52,992 bases of DNA from Pelomonas sp. CA6. GTDB taxonomy: Bacteria > Pseudomonadota > Gammaproteobacteria > Burkholderiales > Burkholderiaceae_C. Every line of letters begins with the position of its first letter. The first letter of the stretch is position 1. The stretch lies in contig NZ_JAKZFD010000018.1 in NCBI RefSeq assembly GCF_022549225.1, positions 1 through 52,992 of the forward strand, given 5' to 3'. Below are positions 18,874 to 29,433 of this stretch, piece by piece. Both the position numbers and the translations under genes were made by a program. The notes beneath the pieces were generated by a model that was not told the DNA's origin, searched no databases, and worked only from the letters and a program-made list of their open reading frames with translations.

Positions 18874-20835
18874 ATGATTCGAAGAAGAACGAGCCAGGGG
18901 GGACAGGCCGGCTGGGGCGCGCGCCTGCTCGTGCTGCTGCTGAGCGGTTTGTTTGCCGGCGTCTTCGGTCTGGTCGGCATCGTGGGCGGGCTCAAGCCCT
19001 TGGCGCTGATGCTGCACGGCGCCTGGGACGCGCGGGACTGGCAGCCCGTGCCGGTGGAGATCCTCGGCGCCTCGCTGAACGAGAGCCACCACCGCAAGAG
19101 CCGCACTCAGGCCGTCCAGGCCCGCTACCGCTACACCTTCGGGGGCCAGGCTTATGAGGGCTGGCAAGTGGGACTGGACGGCGGCATCGCCAGCGACAAC
19201 CTCGACGACTGGCACCAGCGCTGGCTGGAGCGGCTGAATGCCGCCCAGGCCGGTGGGCCGCAGTTGTTGGCCTGGGTGGACCCGCGCGACCCCACGCGCG
19301 CGCTGCTGGACCGCCAGCTGCGCTGGCGCAAGATCCTCGTGCACCTGCCGTTCGCGCTGGTCTTTTCTGCCGTAAGTCTGGGGGCGGCGCTGATGTTCTG
19401 GCGCGCGCTGCGCCTGCGCCGCGAAGCGCCCGACCCCGCAACGGACAAGGCTGAGCCCGTGCGCCCACCGGCGCGCGCGACGCTGCGGCGTTCGGTGCGC
19501 GGCGACCACAAGGCGGCCTGGGTCCTCGCCTTCGCCTGGTGCGGCATTGCCTTCCCCCTGTCCACGCTGGCGCTAACCGGCAGCGACTGGTGGTGGGGGC
19601 GGCTGCTCGCGCTGGTCTTCATCGCCGCCGGGCTGGCGTTGCTGGCGCTGGCCGTGCATCTGACACGCCAGGTCTGGCGCTATGCCGACTCCACCCTCGC
19701 GCTGCGCCCCGACCCGCCGCGGGCCGGCGAGCGCCTGGAGCTGCTACTGACCCTGTCCCCCCGCGCCGCCGCGGCCTGGCAGGACACGCCGCTGCGCCTG
19801 CGTCTGGCGCAGTACCGCGTGGACGACAGCCGGTCCGGCGCCCCCGAGCGCCGGGTCGAAGCCTTCGAGCACAGCGGCCCGGGCCTGCCCACGCCCGACG
19901 GCGGGCTGACACTGCGCGCGGCCTTCTCACTCCCGCAGGATGCGCCGACCCACGGCGGCCAGCGCTCGGGCGAACGCGTGGACTGGCGGCTGGAGTTGCT
20001 GCAGCCCGACGACCAGAGCGCCATGCGCTTCCCGGTGCCGGTACGCGCGGCGCAAGATCAGGCGGCCCGGCGCCAGGAACCGGATCGTTTCGCGCCACGC
20101 AGCCCAGGGGCGCATGAAGAACCCGTGCCCCTGCCCGTGCCGGAGCACACGGCTGCCACGGACCGGCCGCCGCGCCTGCCGGCAGGCGTGTTCGCCTCCG
20201 AGACCCCCGAGGCCTGGAGCCTGCACTTCCCGCAGAGTGGCCCGCGCTGGACCGCCCTGCTCGCGCTGGTGCCGCTGGGCGTGCTGATCCACTATGCCGT
20301 GAGCCTGGTCCGCCAGGGCTTGACCCCCTTGAGCCCCTGGTCCTGGCAATGCCTCGTGATGGCCTTGCTGCTGGCGCTGGTCCTGCACGGCCTCACCTGC
20401 CGCTGGGAGCTGCAGGTGCGCGACGACGGGCTGCTGCTCAGGCGCAGTTCCTGGCTTTGGTGGCGCAGCCTGCCCCTGCCGGTCGAGTCCACCCGACAGC
20501 TGTTCCACAAGCAGCTGTTCAGCACCCGCAGCGCGCACGAAGAGGAGCAGCCCTACCACGCGCTGCACACGCGCTGGCCCGACGCGGAGGGCACTCGCTT
20601 GACACCGGGCTTGCCCGACACCGGGCCCGCGCTGGCCGTGGCCGCCGCGCTGCGCTGGGCCCAGACGCAACGCCGCGCCCGCTTTGCGCCAGGCGCGCAG
20701 CGCAGTCCGCTGCGGCGCAGCTCGCATCCGCGCTGGGGCTGGCTGGTCTGGCTGGTGCTGATGACGGCGCTGCTGCAACTGCCGCACAGCCTGGGTCCGG
20801 TGCGGGACAGCGCGTTCGCATCCGGCCCGCGCTGA
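18874..20835 (+). CDS. DUF3592-type multi-pass membrane protein
   Basis: A 653-aa protein. Transmembrane segments are apparent at about 18-45, 143-165, 215-260 (two), 460-480, 492-512 and 630-648. Between the first two lies a DUF3592-like extracytoplasmic domain (VPVEILGASLNESHHRKSR ... YRYTFGGQAYEG ... VDPRDPTRALL). A further beta-rich region (280-400) is followed by a Pro-rich stretch. No enzymatic motif was recognised. The ATG at 18874 follows the only plausible upstream region; the same frame stays open far upstream by chance. Confidence 0.72.
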   Translation: MIRRRTSQGGQAGWGARLLVLLLSGLFAGVFGLVGIVGGLKPLALMLHGAWDARDWQPVPVEILGASLNESHHRKSRTQAVQARYRYTFGGQAYEGWQVGLDGGIASDNLDDWHQRWLERLNAAQAGGPQLLAWVDPRDPTRALLDRQLRWRKILVHLPFALVFSAVSLGAALMFWRALRLRREAPDPATDKAEPVRPPARATLRRSVRGDHKAAWVLAFAWCGIAFPLSTLALTGSDWWWGRLLALVFIAAGLALLALAVHLTRQVWRYADSTLALRPDPPRAGERLELLLTLSPRAAAAWQDTPLRLRLAQYRVDDSRSGAPERRVEAFEHSGPGLPTPDGGLTLRAAFSLPQDAPTHGGQRSGERVDWRLELLQPDDQSAMRFPVPVRAAQDQAARRQEPDRFAPRSPGAHEEPVPLPVPEHTAATDRPPRLPAGVFASETPEAWSLHFPQSGPRWTALLALVPLGVLIHYAVSLVRQGLTPLSPWSWQCLVMALLLALVLHGLTCRWELQVRDDGLLLRRSSWLWWRSLPLPVESTRQLFHKQLFSTRSAHEEEQPYHALHTRWPDAEGTRLTPGLPDTGPALAVAAALRWAQTQRRARFAPGAQRSPLRRSSHPRWGWLVWLVLMTALLQLPHSLGPVRDSAFASGPR

Positions 20836-20851
20836 TGCCAGAGCCGCCGGC

Positions 20852-22255
20852 TCAGCCCTGCGCCGGCTCCAGCAGACGGGCGACCAGCCCGCCTTCGGCC
20901 GGCAGGCCCAGCGGCACCCACACGCGCACCGGATCACCCGGCGCCACCTGCACCGGCTCGCCGTCCAGGTTCTGCATCTGGGTCAGCTCGACGATGCGGT
21001 TGCCCTGCGGATGCAGCAGCTCCACCCGGTCGCCGACCGCGAAGCGGTTCTTGGCCTGGACCTGCACCCAGCCATCCTCGCGCACCGCGGTGACCTCGCC
21101 GACGAAGTGGCTGCGGTGCAGCGCGCTGTTGCCGCTGAGGTAGTTCTGGTAGTCCTGCGCCGGGCGCCGCTCCAGCAGGCCGCCGGTATAGCCGCGGTTG
21201 GCCAACCCTTCGAGCTCCAGCAGCAGTTCGGGGTTGAAGGGCCGGCCCGCCACCGCGTCGTCGATCGCACGACGGTAGACCTGCGCGGTACGCGCCACGT
21301 AGTACAGGCTCTTGGTCCGCCCTTCGATCTTCAGCGAATCCACGCCGATGCGCGCCAGGCGCTCGACATGCTCCACGGCACGCAAGTCCTTGCTGTTCAG
21401 GATGTAGGTGCCGTGCTCGTCTTCCATGATGGGCATCAGCTCGCCGGGCCGGCCCTTCTCCTCCAGCAGATAGACGCGGTCCGCCGCCGGATGGCGCGCG
21501 CCACCGCCGCAGGTGGACGCAAAGCCCGCCTCAGCCTCGGCCTGCGCCTCCGCGAAGCTGAAGTCGCCCTCCATGCGCGCCACCGGCACGGCTTCGCCGC
21601 TGGTCGGGTCCTCGGTGGCGCCCTGGGCACCATATTCCCAGCGGCAGGCGTTGGTGCAGGTCCCCTGGTTGGGGTCGCGGCGGTTGAAATAGCCCGACAG
21701 CAGGCAGCGCCCGGAATAGGCGATGCACAACGCCCCGTGCACGAAGACTTCCAGCTCCATGTCGGGGCACTCGTTGCGGATGGCCTCAACCTCGTCCAGG
21801 CTCAGCTCGCGCGACAGGATGATGCGTTCCACGCCGGCCTTCTGCCAGAACTTCACCGCCGCCCAGTTGGTGGTATTGGCCTGCACCGAGAGATGGATGG
21901 GCACCTTGGGAAAGAGACCGCGTTCCATTTGCTCCAGCACCTGCATGATCAGGCCGGCATCGGCCATGATCAGCGCGTCGGGCTTCAGCTCCACCACGGG
22001 CTGGATGTCGCGCAGGTAGGTGCGCACCTTGTCGTTGTGCGCGATCAGGTTGCTGGTGACAAAGAACTTCTTGCCGCGCTGGTGCGCCTCGGCAATGCCC
22101 TGGGCGATCTGCTCCAGGCGGAATTCGTTGTTGCGCGCACGCAGGGAGTAGCGCGGCTGGCCGGCATAGACGGCATCGGCGCCAAAGTCGTAGGCGGCGC
22201 GCATCTTGGCCAGCGAGCCGGCCGGCAGCAGGAGTTCGGGGGCTTTCAGAGACAT
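20852..22255 (-). CDS. trhP: U32-family tRNA hydroxylation protein (TrhP/YegQ type)
   Basis: A 467-aa protein of the peptidase-U32-like family. The signature CIAYSGRCLLSGYFNRRDPNQGTC/TNACRW with four Cys is that of TrhP (YegQ), which takes part in prephenate-dependent hydroxylation of wobble uridine-34 in tRNA. The N-terminal ELLLPAGSLAKMRAAYDFGADAVYAG and the C-terminal beta domain (NRFAVGDRVELLHPQGN) are typical. Older annotations call it a peptidase or collagenase. No strong Shine-Dalgarno is seen before the ATG at 22255. Confidence 0.85.
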   Translation of the reverse strand: MSLKAPELLLPAGSLAKMRAAYDFGADAVYAGQPRYSLRARNNEFRLEQIAQGIAEAHQRGKKFFVTSNLIAHNDKVRTYLRDIQPVVELKPDALIMADAGLIMQVLEQMERGLFPKVPIHLSVQANTTNWAAVKFWQKAGVERIILSRELSLDEVEAIRNECPDMELEVFVHGALCIAYSGRCLLSGYFNRRDPNQGTCTNACRWEYGAQGATEDPTSGEAVPVARMEGDFSFAEAQAEAEAGFASTCGGGARHPAADRVYLLEEKGRPGELMPIMEDEHGTYILNSKDLRAVEHVERLARIGVDSLKIEGRTKSLYYVARTAQVYRRAIDDAVAGRPFNPELLLELEGLANRGYTGGLLERRPAQDYQNYLSGNSALHRSHFVGEVTAVREDGWVQVQAKNRFAVGDRVELLHPQGNRIVELTQMQNLDGEPVQVAPGDPVRVWVPLGLPAEGGLVARLLEPAQG

Positions 22256-22352
22256 GCGGCGATTGTCCCAGCCTTGGCGCGTCCGCGGAAACCACGGCCC
22301 TTTCGCCCCAGCCGACAGAAGCCCACGCCGAAGCAACGGCAGAATTTCTCTC

Positions 22353-22380
22353 TTGACAGAAATTTCTGTCTACCTAAGAT
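22353..22380 (+). promoter_or_regulatory. Promoter with embedded 16-bp palindromic operator of the GbsR-type regulator
   Basis: TTGACA (22353-22358) and TAAGAT (22375-22380) are 16 bp apart. A perfect palindrome, GACAGAAATTTCTGTC (22355-22370), overlaps the -35 and spacer, an ideal place for repression. The -10 hexamer runs into the first ATG of the downstream gene (22379), so the transcript should begin near 22387. Confidence 0.7.
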
Positions 22381-22918
22381 GCCGGCCATGGAATTGAGTC
22401 CTGTCGCACGCCGGTTCGTGGTCCATTGGGGCGAGATGGGCAGTGCCTGGGGGGTGAACCGCACCGTGGCGCAGATCCACGCGCTGCTCTACTTCCATGG
22501 CCGCGCGATGAACGCCGAGGAAATCTCCGACACCCTGGCCGTGGCCCGCTCCAATGTCAGCACCAGCCTGAAGGAACTGCAGAACTGGAACCTGATCCGC
22601 GTCACCCACCAGCTGGGCGACCGGCGCGACTACTTCGAGACCTCGCTGGACGTCTGGGAGCTGTTCCGCACCATCGTGCGCGAGCGCAAGGAACGCGAGT
22701 TCGACCCCACGGTGCGGGTGCTGGGCGAGCTGGTGCGGGACGCATCCTTCGCCGACGAAACCCCGGACGCCCAGGACCGCGTGCGCGAGGCGCTGCGCTT
22801 CATGGACACGCTGGGCAGTTGGTCCGAAGAGATGTTGCGCCTGTCGCCGACCACGCTGGAGCGCGTGCTCAAGCTGGGTGCCAGCGTGCAGAAGTTCGTG
22901 CGCGGCGACAGCAGCTGA
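22379..22918 (+). CDS. GbsR/MarR-family transcriptional regulator
   Basis: A 179-aa protein of the GbsR (winged-helix, MarR-like) family: RFVVHWGEMGSAWGVNRTVAQIHALLYFHGRAMNAEEISD, then the recognition helix region VARSNVSTSLKELQNWNLI and the wing TGDRRDYFET-like segment (LGDRRDYFETSLD). Two ATGs are possible. The second (22388, giving MELSP) fits better with the promoter, which would place the start of transcription at about 22387 and make the mRNA nearly leaderless. It probably represses itself and possibly the SDR-DoxX operon downstream, which has a related half-site. Confidence 0.85.
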   Translation: MPAMELSPVARRFVVHWGEMGSAWGVNRTVAQIHALLYFHGRAMNAEEISDTLAVARSNVSTSLKELQNWNLIRVTHQLGDRRDYFETSLDVWELFRTIVRERKEREFDPTVRVLGELVRDASFADETPDAQDRVREALRFMDTLGSWSEEMLRLSPTTLERVLKLGASVQKFVRGDSS

Positions 22919-22938
22919 GACCCTTTTTTTGAGCGTTA

Positions 22939-22958
22939 ATTTCTGTTTTGACTGAAAT
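22939..22958. promoter_or_regulatory. Possible second GbsR-type site before the SDR operon
   Basis: ATTTCTGT and ACTGAAAT form a 7-of-8 inverted repeat four bases apart. The right part, TTGACTGAAAT, matches TTGACAGAAAT of the upstream operator at 10 of 11 positions. It lies 126 bp before the SDR start. Recognition by the neighbouring regulator is inference. Confidence 0.45.
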
Positions 22959-22970
22959 ATCGGATAAATC

Positions 22971-23087
22971 ATGAAATCAACATTGCTACCTCACCTACCC
23001 GTCCCGCAGCCTCCTTCGCCCCAAGCGGCCACGGGCCCGCTCCCGGTCCGGCTCCCGCGCTGCGGTGCGTGCGGAGCCGCGCGATGA
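22971..23087 (+). CDS. Possible 38-aa small ORF overlapping the SDR start
   Basis: An ATG at 22971 opens a 38-codon frame beginning MKSTLLPHLP, Pro-rich, with CGAC near the end. Its stop overlaps the ATG of the SDR gene as ATGA. Only a weak GGAT lies upstream. It could be a leader peptide coupling translation to the operon, or a chance frame in GC-rich DNA. No family is recognised. Confidence 0.25.
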   Translation: MKSTLLPHLPVPQPPSPQAATGPLPVRLPRCGACGAAR

Positions 23088-23953
23088 GCCGCGTTCTGCT
23101 CTGCGGCAGCCGCGGCTTCATCGGCCGCCACATCGCGGCGCAGCTGCGCGCCCAGGGTCACGAGGTGCTGGAGAGCCATCGCCTCGGGATCGATTTCAGC
23201 CGCGATCTCGCGCCCGCCGACTGGCGGCCCCGCCTCGCGGGCCTGGACGCCGTGGTGAATGCCGTCGGCGTGCTGCGATCCTCGGCCGCGCGCCCGATGG
23301 AGGCCGTGCACCACCGCGCACCCGCGGCGCTGTTCGAGGCCTGCGCGGAACAGGGCCTGCGCCGCGTGATCCATATCTCCGCGCTGGGCATCGAAGGCAG
23401 CGCAACCGAGTACGCGCGCAGCAAGCGCGCGGGCGACGCGGTGCTGCTGTCGCTGCGCGAGCAGGGTCGTCTGGACGGCTGCGTGCTGCGGCCCAGCATC
23501 GTCTTCGGCCGCGGTGGCGCCAGCAGCCGGATGTTCATGCAATTGGCCCGGCTGCCGCTGCTGGTCCTGCCCGCCGCGGCACTGCGTGCCCGCGTCCAGC
23601 CCGTAGCGGTGCAAGACCTGGCCCAGGTCTGTGCGCGGCTGCTGGCCGCGCACCCGCCGGGCCCCGCGCTGCTGCATGCGGTGGGTCCGCGCGCGCTGAC
23701 GCTGGCGGAATTCGTCGCCGTGCTGCGACGCGCCGATGGCGCGGGCCCGGCACGCGTGCTCGCGCTGCCCGATTGGCTCAGCCGCGCCAGCGCCCGCGCC
23801 GGCGACCACCTGCCCATGCAGCCCTGGTGCCGCGAGACGCTGGCGCTGCTGCAGCAGGACAACGTGGCGGACGCAGCGCCCTTCCAGGCTTGGCTGGAGC
23901 GCCCGCCGATCGCGCCGGAACAGCTCAGGGAGCTCGCATGGGACTCGGTCTGA
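23084..23953 (+). CDS. SDR/NmrA-like NAD(P)-binding oxidoreductase
   Basis: A 289-aa atypical short-chain dehydrogenase. The N-terminal nucleotide motif is LLCGSRGFIGRHIAAQLRAQGH, with VVNAVGVL and HISALGIEG strands following and a YARSK segment in place of YxxxK (Tyr and Lys retained). The C-terminal substrate region resembles complex-I-associated or NmrA-like epimerase homologues. GGAG lies 8 nt before the ATG at 23084. It overlaps the DoxX-like gene by 16 nt, so it is the first enzyme of a three-gene operon. The substrate is unknown. Confidence 0.78.
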   Translation: MSRVLLCGSRGFIGRHIAAQLRAQGHEVLESHRLGIDFSRDLAPADWRPRLAGLDAVVNAVGVLRSSAARPMEAVHHRAPAALFEACAEQGLRRVIHISALGIEGSATEYARSKRAGDAVLLSLREQGRLDGCVLRPSIVFGRGGASSRMFMQLARLPLLVLPAAALRARVQPVAVQDLAQVCARLLAAHPPGPALLHAVGPRALTLAEFVAVLRRADGAGPARVLALPDWLSRASARAGDHLPMQPWCRETLALLQQDNVADAAPFQAWLERPPIAPEQLRELAWDSV

Positions 23954-24327
23954 TCCCCTTCCCCTCGCGCCACAGCCGCCCTTGGGCGCGCGCCAGCCTG
24001 GTGACGCTGTGGCTGCTCACCGCGGCGGTCAGCCTGTGGGAGCTGCAGGGGCGCGGCCAGGCCCTTCTGGTTGCCGCCGGCACGCCGGCGCCCTGGCAGA
24101 CGCCGCTGATCGTCGCCGGCAGCCTGCTGGACCTGGCGGTCGGGCTGGCGCTGTGGCGCTGGCACCGGCGCTGGGTCTACCGGCTGGCCCTGTTGGCGCT
24201 GCTGGGCCTGAGCCTGACGGCCACGCTGATGCTGCCCACGCTGTGGCTGGATCCGCTGGGCTGCCTCAGCAAGAACCTGCCGATCGCGGCCCTGCTCTTC
24301 ATCCTCCACCAGGATGCACCCGCATGA
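23938..24327 (+). CDS. DoxX-like small membrane protein
   Basis: A 129-aa protein with four hydrophobic helices (about 18-38, 55-75, 80-103, 110-124). It resembles DoxX-like proteins that are encoded beside epimerase-type SDRs. The DPLGCLSKNLPI segment near the C-terminus is typical of that group. GGGAG lies 6 nt before the ATG, which is inside the end of the SDR gene; the stop overlaps the next ATG. It is probably an inner-membrane partner of the SDR and DUF2269 proteins; the function is not established. Confidence 0.75.
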   Translation: MGLGLIPFPSRHSRPWARASLVTLWLLTAAVSLWELQGRGQALLVAAGTPAPWQTPLIVAGSLLDLAVGLALWRWHRRWVYRLALLALLGLSLTATLMLPTLWLDPLGCLSKNLPIAALLFILHQDAPA

Positions 24328-24797
24328 ACCTCTACCTCTGGCTCAAGACCATGCATGTGATCTCCAGCGTGCTGCTGGTGGGCACCGGCTTTGGCTCGGC
24401 CTTCTACCTGTTCTTCGCCAACCGCAGCGACTCGCTGGAGGCACGCGCCGTCGTCGGCCGCCTGGTGGTCCGCGCCGACCTATGGTTCACGACGCCGGCG
24501 ATGCTGGTGCAGCCGCTGTCCGGCGTCTGGATGGCGCATCTGGCGGGCTGGCCGCTCGCCACGCCCTGGATCGCCGCCGCGTTCGCGCTCTACCTGCTGG
24601 CCGGGGCCTGCTGGCTGCCGGTGCTGTGGCTGCAACTGCGCATGGCGGCCATGGCACAGGCAGCGTGGCGCAGCGGCGCCGCGCTGCCCCAGGCCTATGC
24701 GCGCTACGCCCGCTGGTGGGAGCGCCTGGGCTACCCGGCCTTTGCCGCGATGCTGGCCGTGTTCTGGCTGATGGTCGCCAAGCCCACCCTGGGTTGA
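24324..24797 (+). CDS. DUF2269-family integral membrane protein
   Basis: A 157-aa protein with four membrane helices and a conserved start (YLWLKTMHVISSVLLVGTGFGSAFYLFFANRS), including the His of helix 1 and the RWWERLGYPAF segment of DUF2269 proteins. Its ATG overlaps the DoxX-like stop (ATGA), so SDR, DoxX-like and DUF2269 are translated as one unit. No catalytic role is known. Confidence 0.78.
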   Translation: MNLYLWLKTMHVISSVLLVGTGFGSAFYLFFANRSDSLEARAVVGRLVVRADLWFTTPAMLVQPLSGVWMAHLAGWPLATPWIAAAFALYLLAGACWLPVLWLQLRMAAMAQAAWRSGAALPQAYARYARWWERLGYPAFAAMLAVFWLMVAKPTLG

Positions 24798-24842
24798 GGG
24801 CGCGCTCCAAGACGAAGCGGGCCTCGCCTAACATCGCGGCCC

Positions 24843-26773
<1,931 letters not shown>

Positions 26774-26777
<4 letters not shown>

Positions 26778-28921
26778 GGGCGCGCGGGGCGCTCCGCCAG
26801 CCAGCGCGGCAGATCGGCGGCCTCCAACGGGCGCGCGAACAGAAAGCCCTGGCCCATGTCGCAGCCCATCGCGCGCAGCAACTCCAGCTGCTCGGGCGTT
26901 TCCACGCCCTCGGCGATCACCTCCATGCCCAGCTCGTGGGCCAGGCTCACAATGGTGCGGCACAGCGCCAGCGCGCGGCTGTGTGGCGCCAGTTCATGGA
27001 CGAAGCTGCGGTCGATCTTGATCGCGTCGATGCGGTGGCGCTGCAGATAGGCCAGCGAGGAATAGCCGGTGCCGAAATCGTCCAGCGCGAGCTTGATCCC
27101 GGCCTCGCGCAGCGCGTTCAGCTGCGCGCTGACGGCCTCGCCGCCTTCCAGCAGCAGGCCCTCGGTGATCTCCAGCGTGAGCGCCTGCGGCGGCAGCCCG
27201 TGTTCGGCCAGCCGGGCCAGCCAGCGCTGCGGCCCATCCCCCGCGCCGAGGAACTGCAGCGGGGATTTGTTGAGACTCAGCCGCAGATCCGACAGCCCCT
27301 TGCGGCGCCAGTGCACCAGGGTGCGCAGCGCCTCGTCGAACAGCCATTCGCCGATCTCCAGGATCAGGCCGCTGGTCTCGGCGATGGGGATGAACTCCGC
27401 GGGCGAGACCTCGCCCCGTTCGGGATGGGCCCAGCGCAGCAGCGCCTCCGCCTTGCGCAACGCGCCGCTGCGCAGGTCAACGATGGGCTGGTAGACCAGG
27501 CGCAGCTGGCGCCGCTGCAGCGCCTCGCGCAGGTCCATGCCCAGCCGCACCCGGTGCAGCGCCGCCCGGTGCAGCTCGGGCGTGAAATAGGCGAAGCGGT
27601 TGCGCCCCGCGTCCTTCGCGACGTAGAGGGCCTGGTCCGCATGCTTGAACAAGGTCTCGATGTGCTCGCCGTCGTCCGGATACAGGCTGATGCCCAGACT
27701 GGCGGACACGAAGGCGCGCTCGCGCTCGAGCAGATAGACCTCGCTGACCCGCGCCAGCAGCCGGCGCACGGTCTGCTCGACCGCGGCCCGGTCGGGCCGG
27801 TGCTGCAGGACCACGGTGAACTCATCGCCCCCCATGCGGGCCACGATGTCATGCGGCTGCAGGCAGTCCTGGATGCGCTGCGCGGCCTGTTGCAGCAGCA
27901 GGTCGCCCTTGCCGTGGCCCAGCGTGTCGTTGACTTCCTTGAAGTGATCCAGGTCGATGAACAGCACCGCCAGCGGCCGATGCTGGTTCAGGGCCTGGGA
28001 CAGCCGCTCGCGCAGCAGGCGCCGATTGGGCAGGCCGGTCAGCGGGTCCATGTGGGCGTGCTGCCAGATCAGCGCCTCGGCCTGCTTGCGCTCGGTGATG
28101 TCGGTGTGCGTGCCCACCATGCGCAGCGGCCGGCCCTGGGCGTCGCGGCTGATCACCATGCCGCGGCTGAGCACCCATTTCCACCGTCCGTCCTTGCAGC
28201 GCACCCGGTGCTCGTTGCGGTAGATGGGCGTGCGTCCCTCGAAATGCGCCTGCCGATCGCGCTCCATCTGTTCGACGTCGTCGGGATGCGTCAGCGCATC
28301 GAAGGTCTCCGGCCGCTGCTCGATCTCATCCGGGTCATAGCCGTAGATCTCCAGGTAGCGCCGCGAGAAGGTCTCCACGCCGCGGTCCAGGCGCCAGTCC
28401 CAGACGCCGTCGCCGGTGCTTTCCAGCGCCAGCTTCCAGGTTTCATCGGCCTCCTCCCAGCGCGCCTGCGCGCGATGGCTGGCATCGATGTCGTGCAGCG
28501 TGCCCAGCCACAGAGGCTCGCCGTCCAGCAACAGGGGCGAGGCGCGGCAGGACTGCCAGCGCAAGTGTCCATCGGTGGCACGCAGGCGCAATTCCAGCGC
28601 CAAGGCCTCGCGTCCGGCACAGGCCTGACGCAGCAACTCGGCATCGCCGTCGGGCAGCCAGTCGGACAACCGACGCTTGCGCAGGGCCTCGGAGGGCTGC
28701 CCCAGCAGCCGGCACAGCGCCGCGTTGAAGCTCAGCAGCTCCAGGTCCGAGCGGGCCAGCCAGACCGGCTGCGGCAAGGCGTCCAGCCAGTGCTGCAGTT
28801 CGCCGGACCAGGGGCCGGACGCGGGGTCCACCGCGATGGGACGGGGAAGAGAAGGCGGCGATCGCAAGATGGTCTTGAGGCTGGGGGCCGCGGGCAGGAC
28901 GTTGGGCGGCCTTGAGGCCAT
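26774..28921 (-). CDS. PAS-PAS-GGDEF-EAL cyclic-di-GMP signalling protein
   Basis: A 715-aa soluble protein without membrane segments. Two PAS domains (about 45-140 and 158-285, the second with [17 protein letters not shown] and DITERK) are followed by a GGDEF domain (about 290-450, intact MGGDEF) and an EAL domain (about 460-705, [22 protein letters not shown]). Both active-site signatures look complete, so it may make and degrade c-di-GMP. An Arg-x-x-Asp I-site is absent before GGDEF (QPHD instead), so product inhibition may be lacking. It is downstream of a flagellar-type mini-protein on the same strand. Confidence 0.93.
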
Positions 28922-29012
28922 TGTGGGCGCATTCCGCGCCGACGAGGCGCAGGTTCAGGCTCGGCGTGACGAATACGCACGCCCCGCGGCCCGGGGTGCC
29001 GGCGTGCCGGGC

Positions 29013-29309
29013 TCAGGCCTGGATGTCCAGCAACGCCCCTTCGGCCCGGACCTGGGTCTGCAGCACGCGCAGGTTCGCCACGTAGGCGTAGGTGGCGGAA
29101 CGCTGCTCGATCAGCTGGGTCTCCAGGTCGGTGCCGGGTGCCGGCACGCGTTGGCGCGCGGGCTGAGCGTCCTGGCTGGCGGACGGATCCTGCGTGGGCT
29201 CGCGGCGGGCCCCTTCGGTGGCGACGTCGGCCATCTTCTGAGCCGACGCGCGCATCCGCTCGTTCGCGGCCGACAGGCCGGACAGGGCGGTGGACAGGCT
29301 GATGCTCAT
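29013..29309 (-). CDS. Flagellar axial-family mini-protein (rod/hook-type termini only)
   Basis: A 98-aa protein. Residues 2-30 (ISLSTALSGLSAANERMRASA, then ADVATEG) resemble the N-terminal D0 motif of flagellar rod and hook proteins (ALSGL...N.ANV.T.G). Residues 62-98 (LETQLIEQRSATYAYVANLR, then VLQTQ and LLDIQA) resemble the matching C-terminal helix (EL...I..QRAYQAN..V.QT...ML..L..I). The large middle domains of FlgC/FlgE/FlgG are absent; a polar Gln/Pro-rich linker joins the ends. GGAG lies 7 nt before the ATG. A near-consensus sigma-28 promoter precedes it, which independently supports a flagellar role. Confidence 0.72.
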   Translation of the reverse strand: MSISLSTALSGLSAANERMRASAQKMADVATEGARREPTQDPSASQDAQPARQRVPAPGTDLETQLIEQRSATYAYVANLRVLQTQVRAEGALLDIQA

Positions 29310-29350
29310 GGCGGAACTCCGGGCTCGAGAAAGAGAGACTCTCCCCGATC

Positions 29351-29377
29351 TCATCGGCCGCCCGCCGGGAAACTTTA
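29351..29377 (-). promoter_or_regulatory. Sigma-28 (FliA) flagellar promoter
   Basis: On the minus strand TAAAGTTT (29377-29370), 11 bases, then GCCGATGA (29358-29351). The enterobacterial FliA consensus is TAAAGTTT-N11-GCCGATAA, so 15 of 16 positions match with exact spacing. Transcription would start near 29344, about 35 nt before the mini-protein ATG. Confidence 0.85.
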
Positions 29378-29433
29378 GAAAAAGATGGGGTTTCCCGCCC
29401 AATTCTCTTTTTGCGCCCCGCCGCCCCGTGGGG

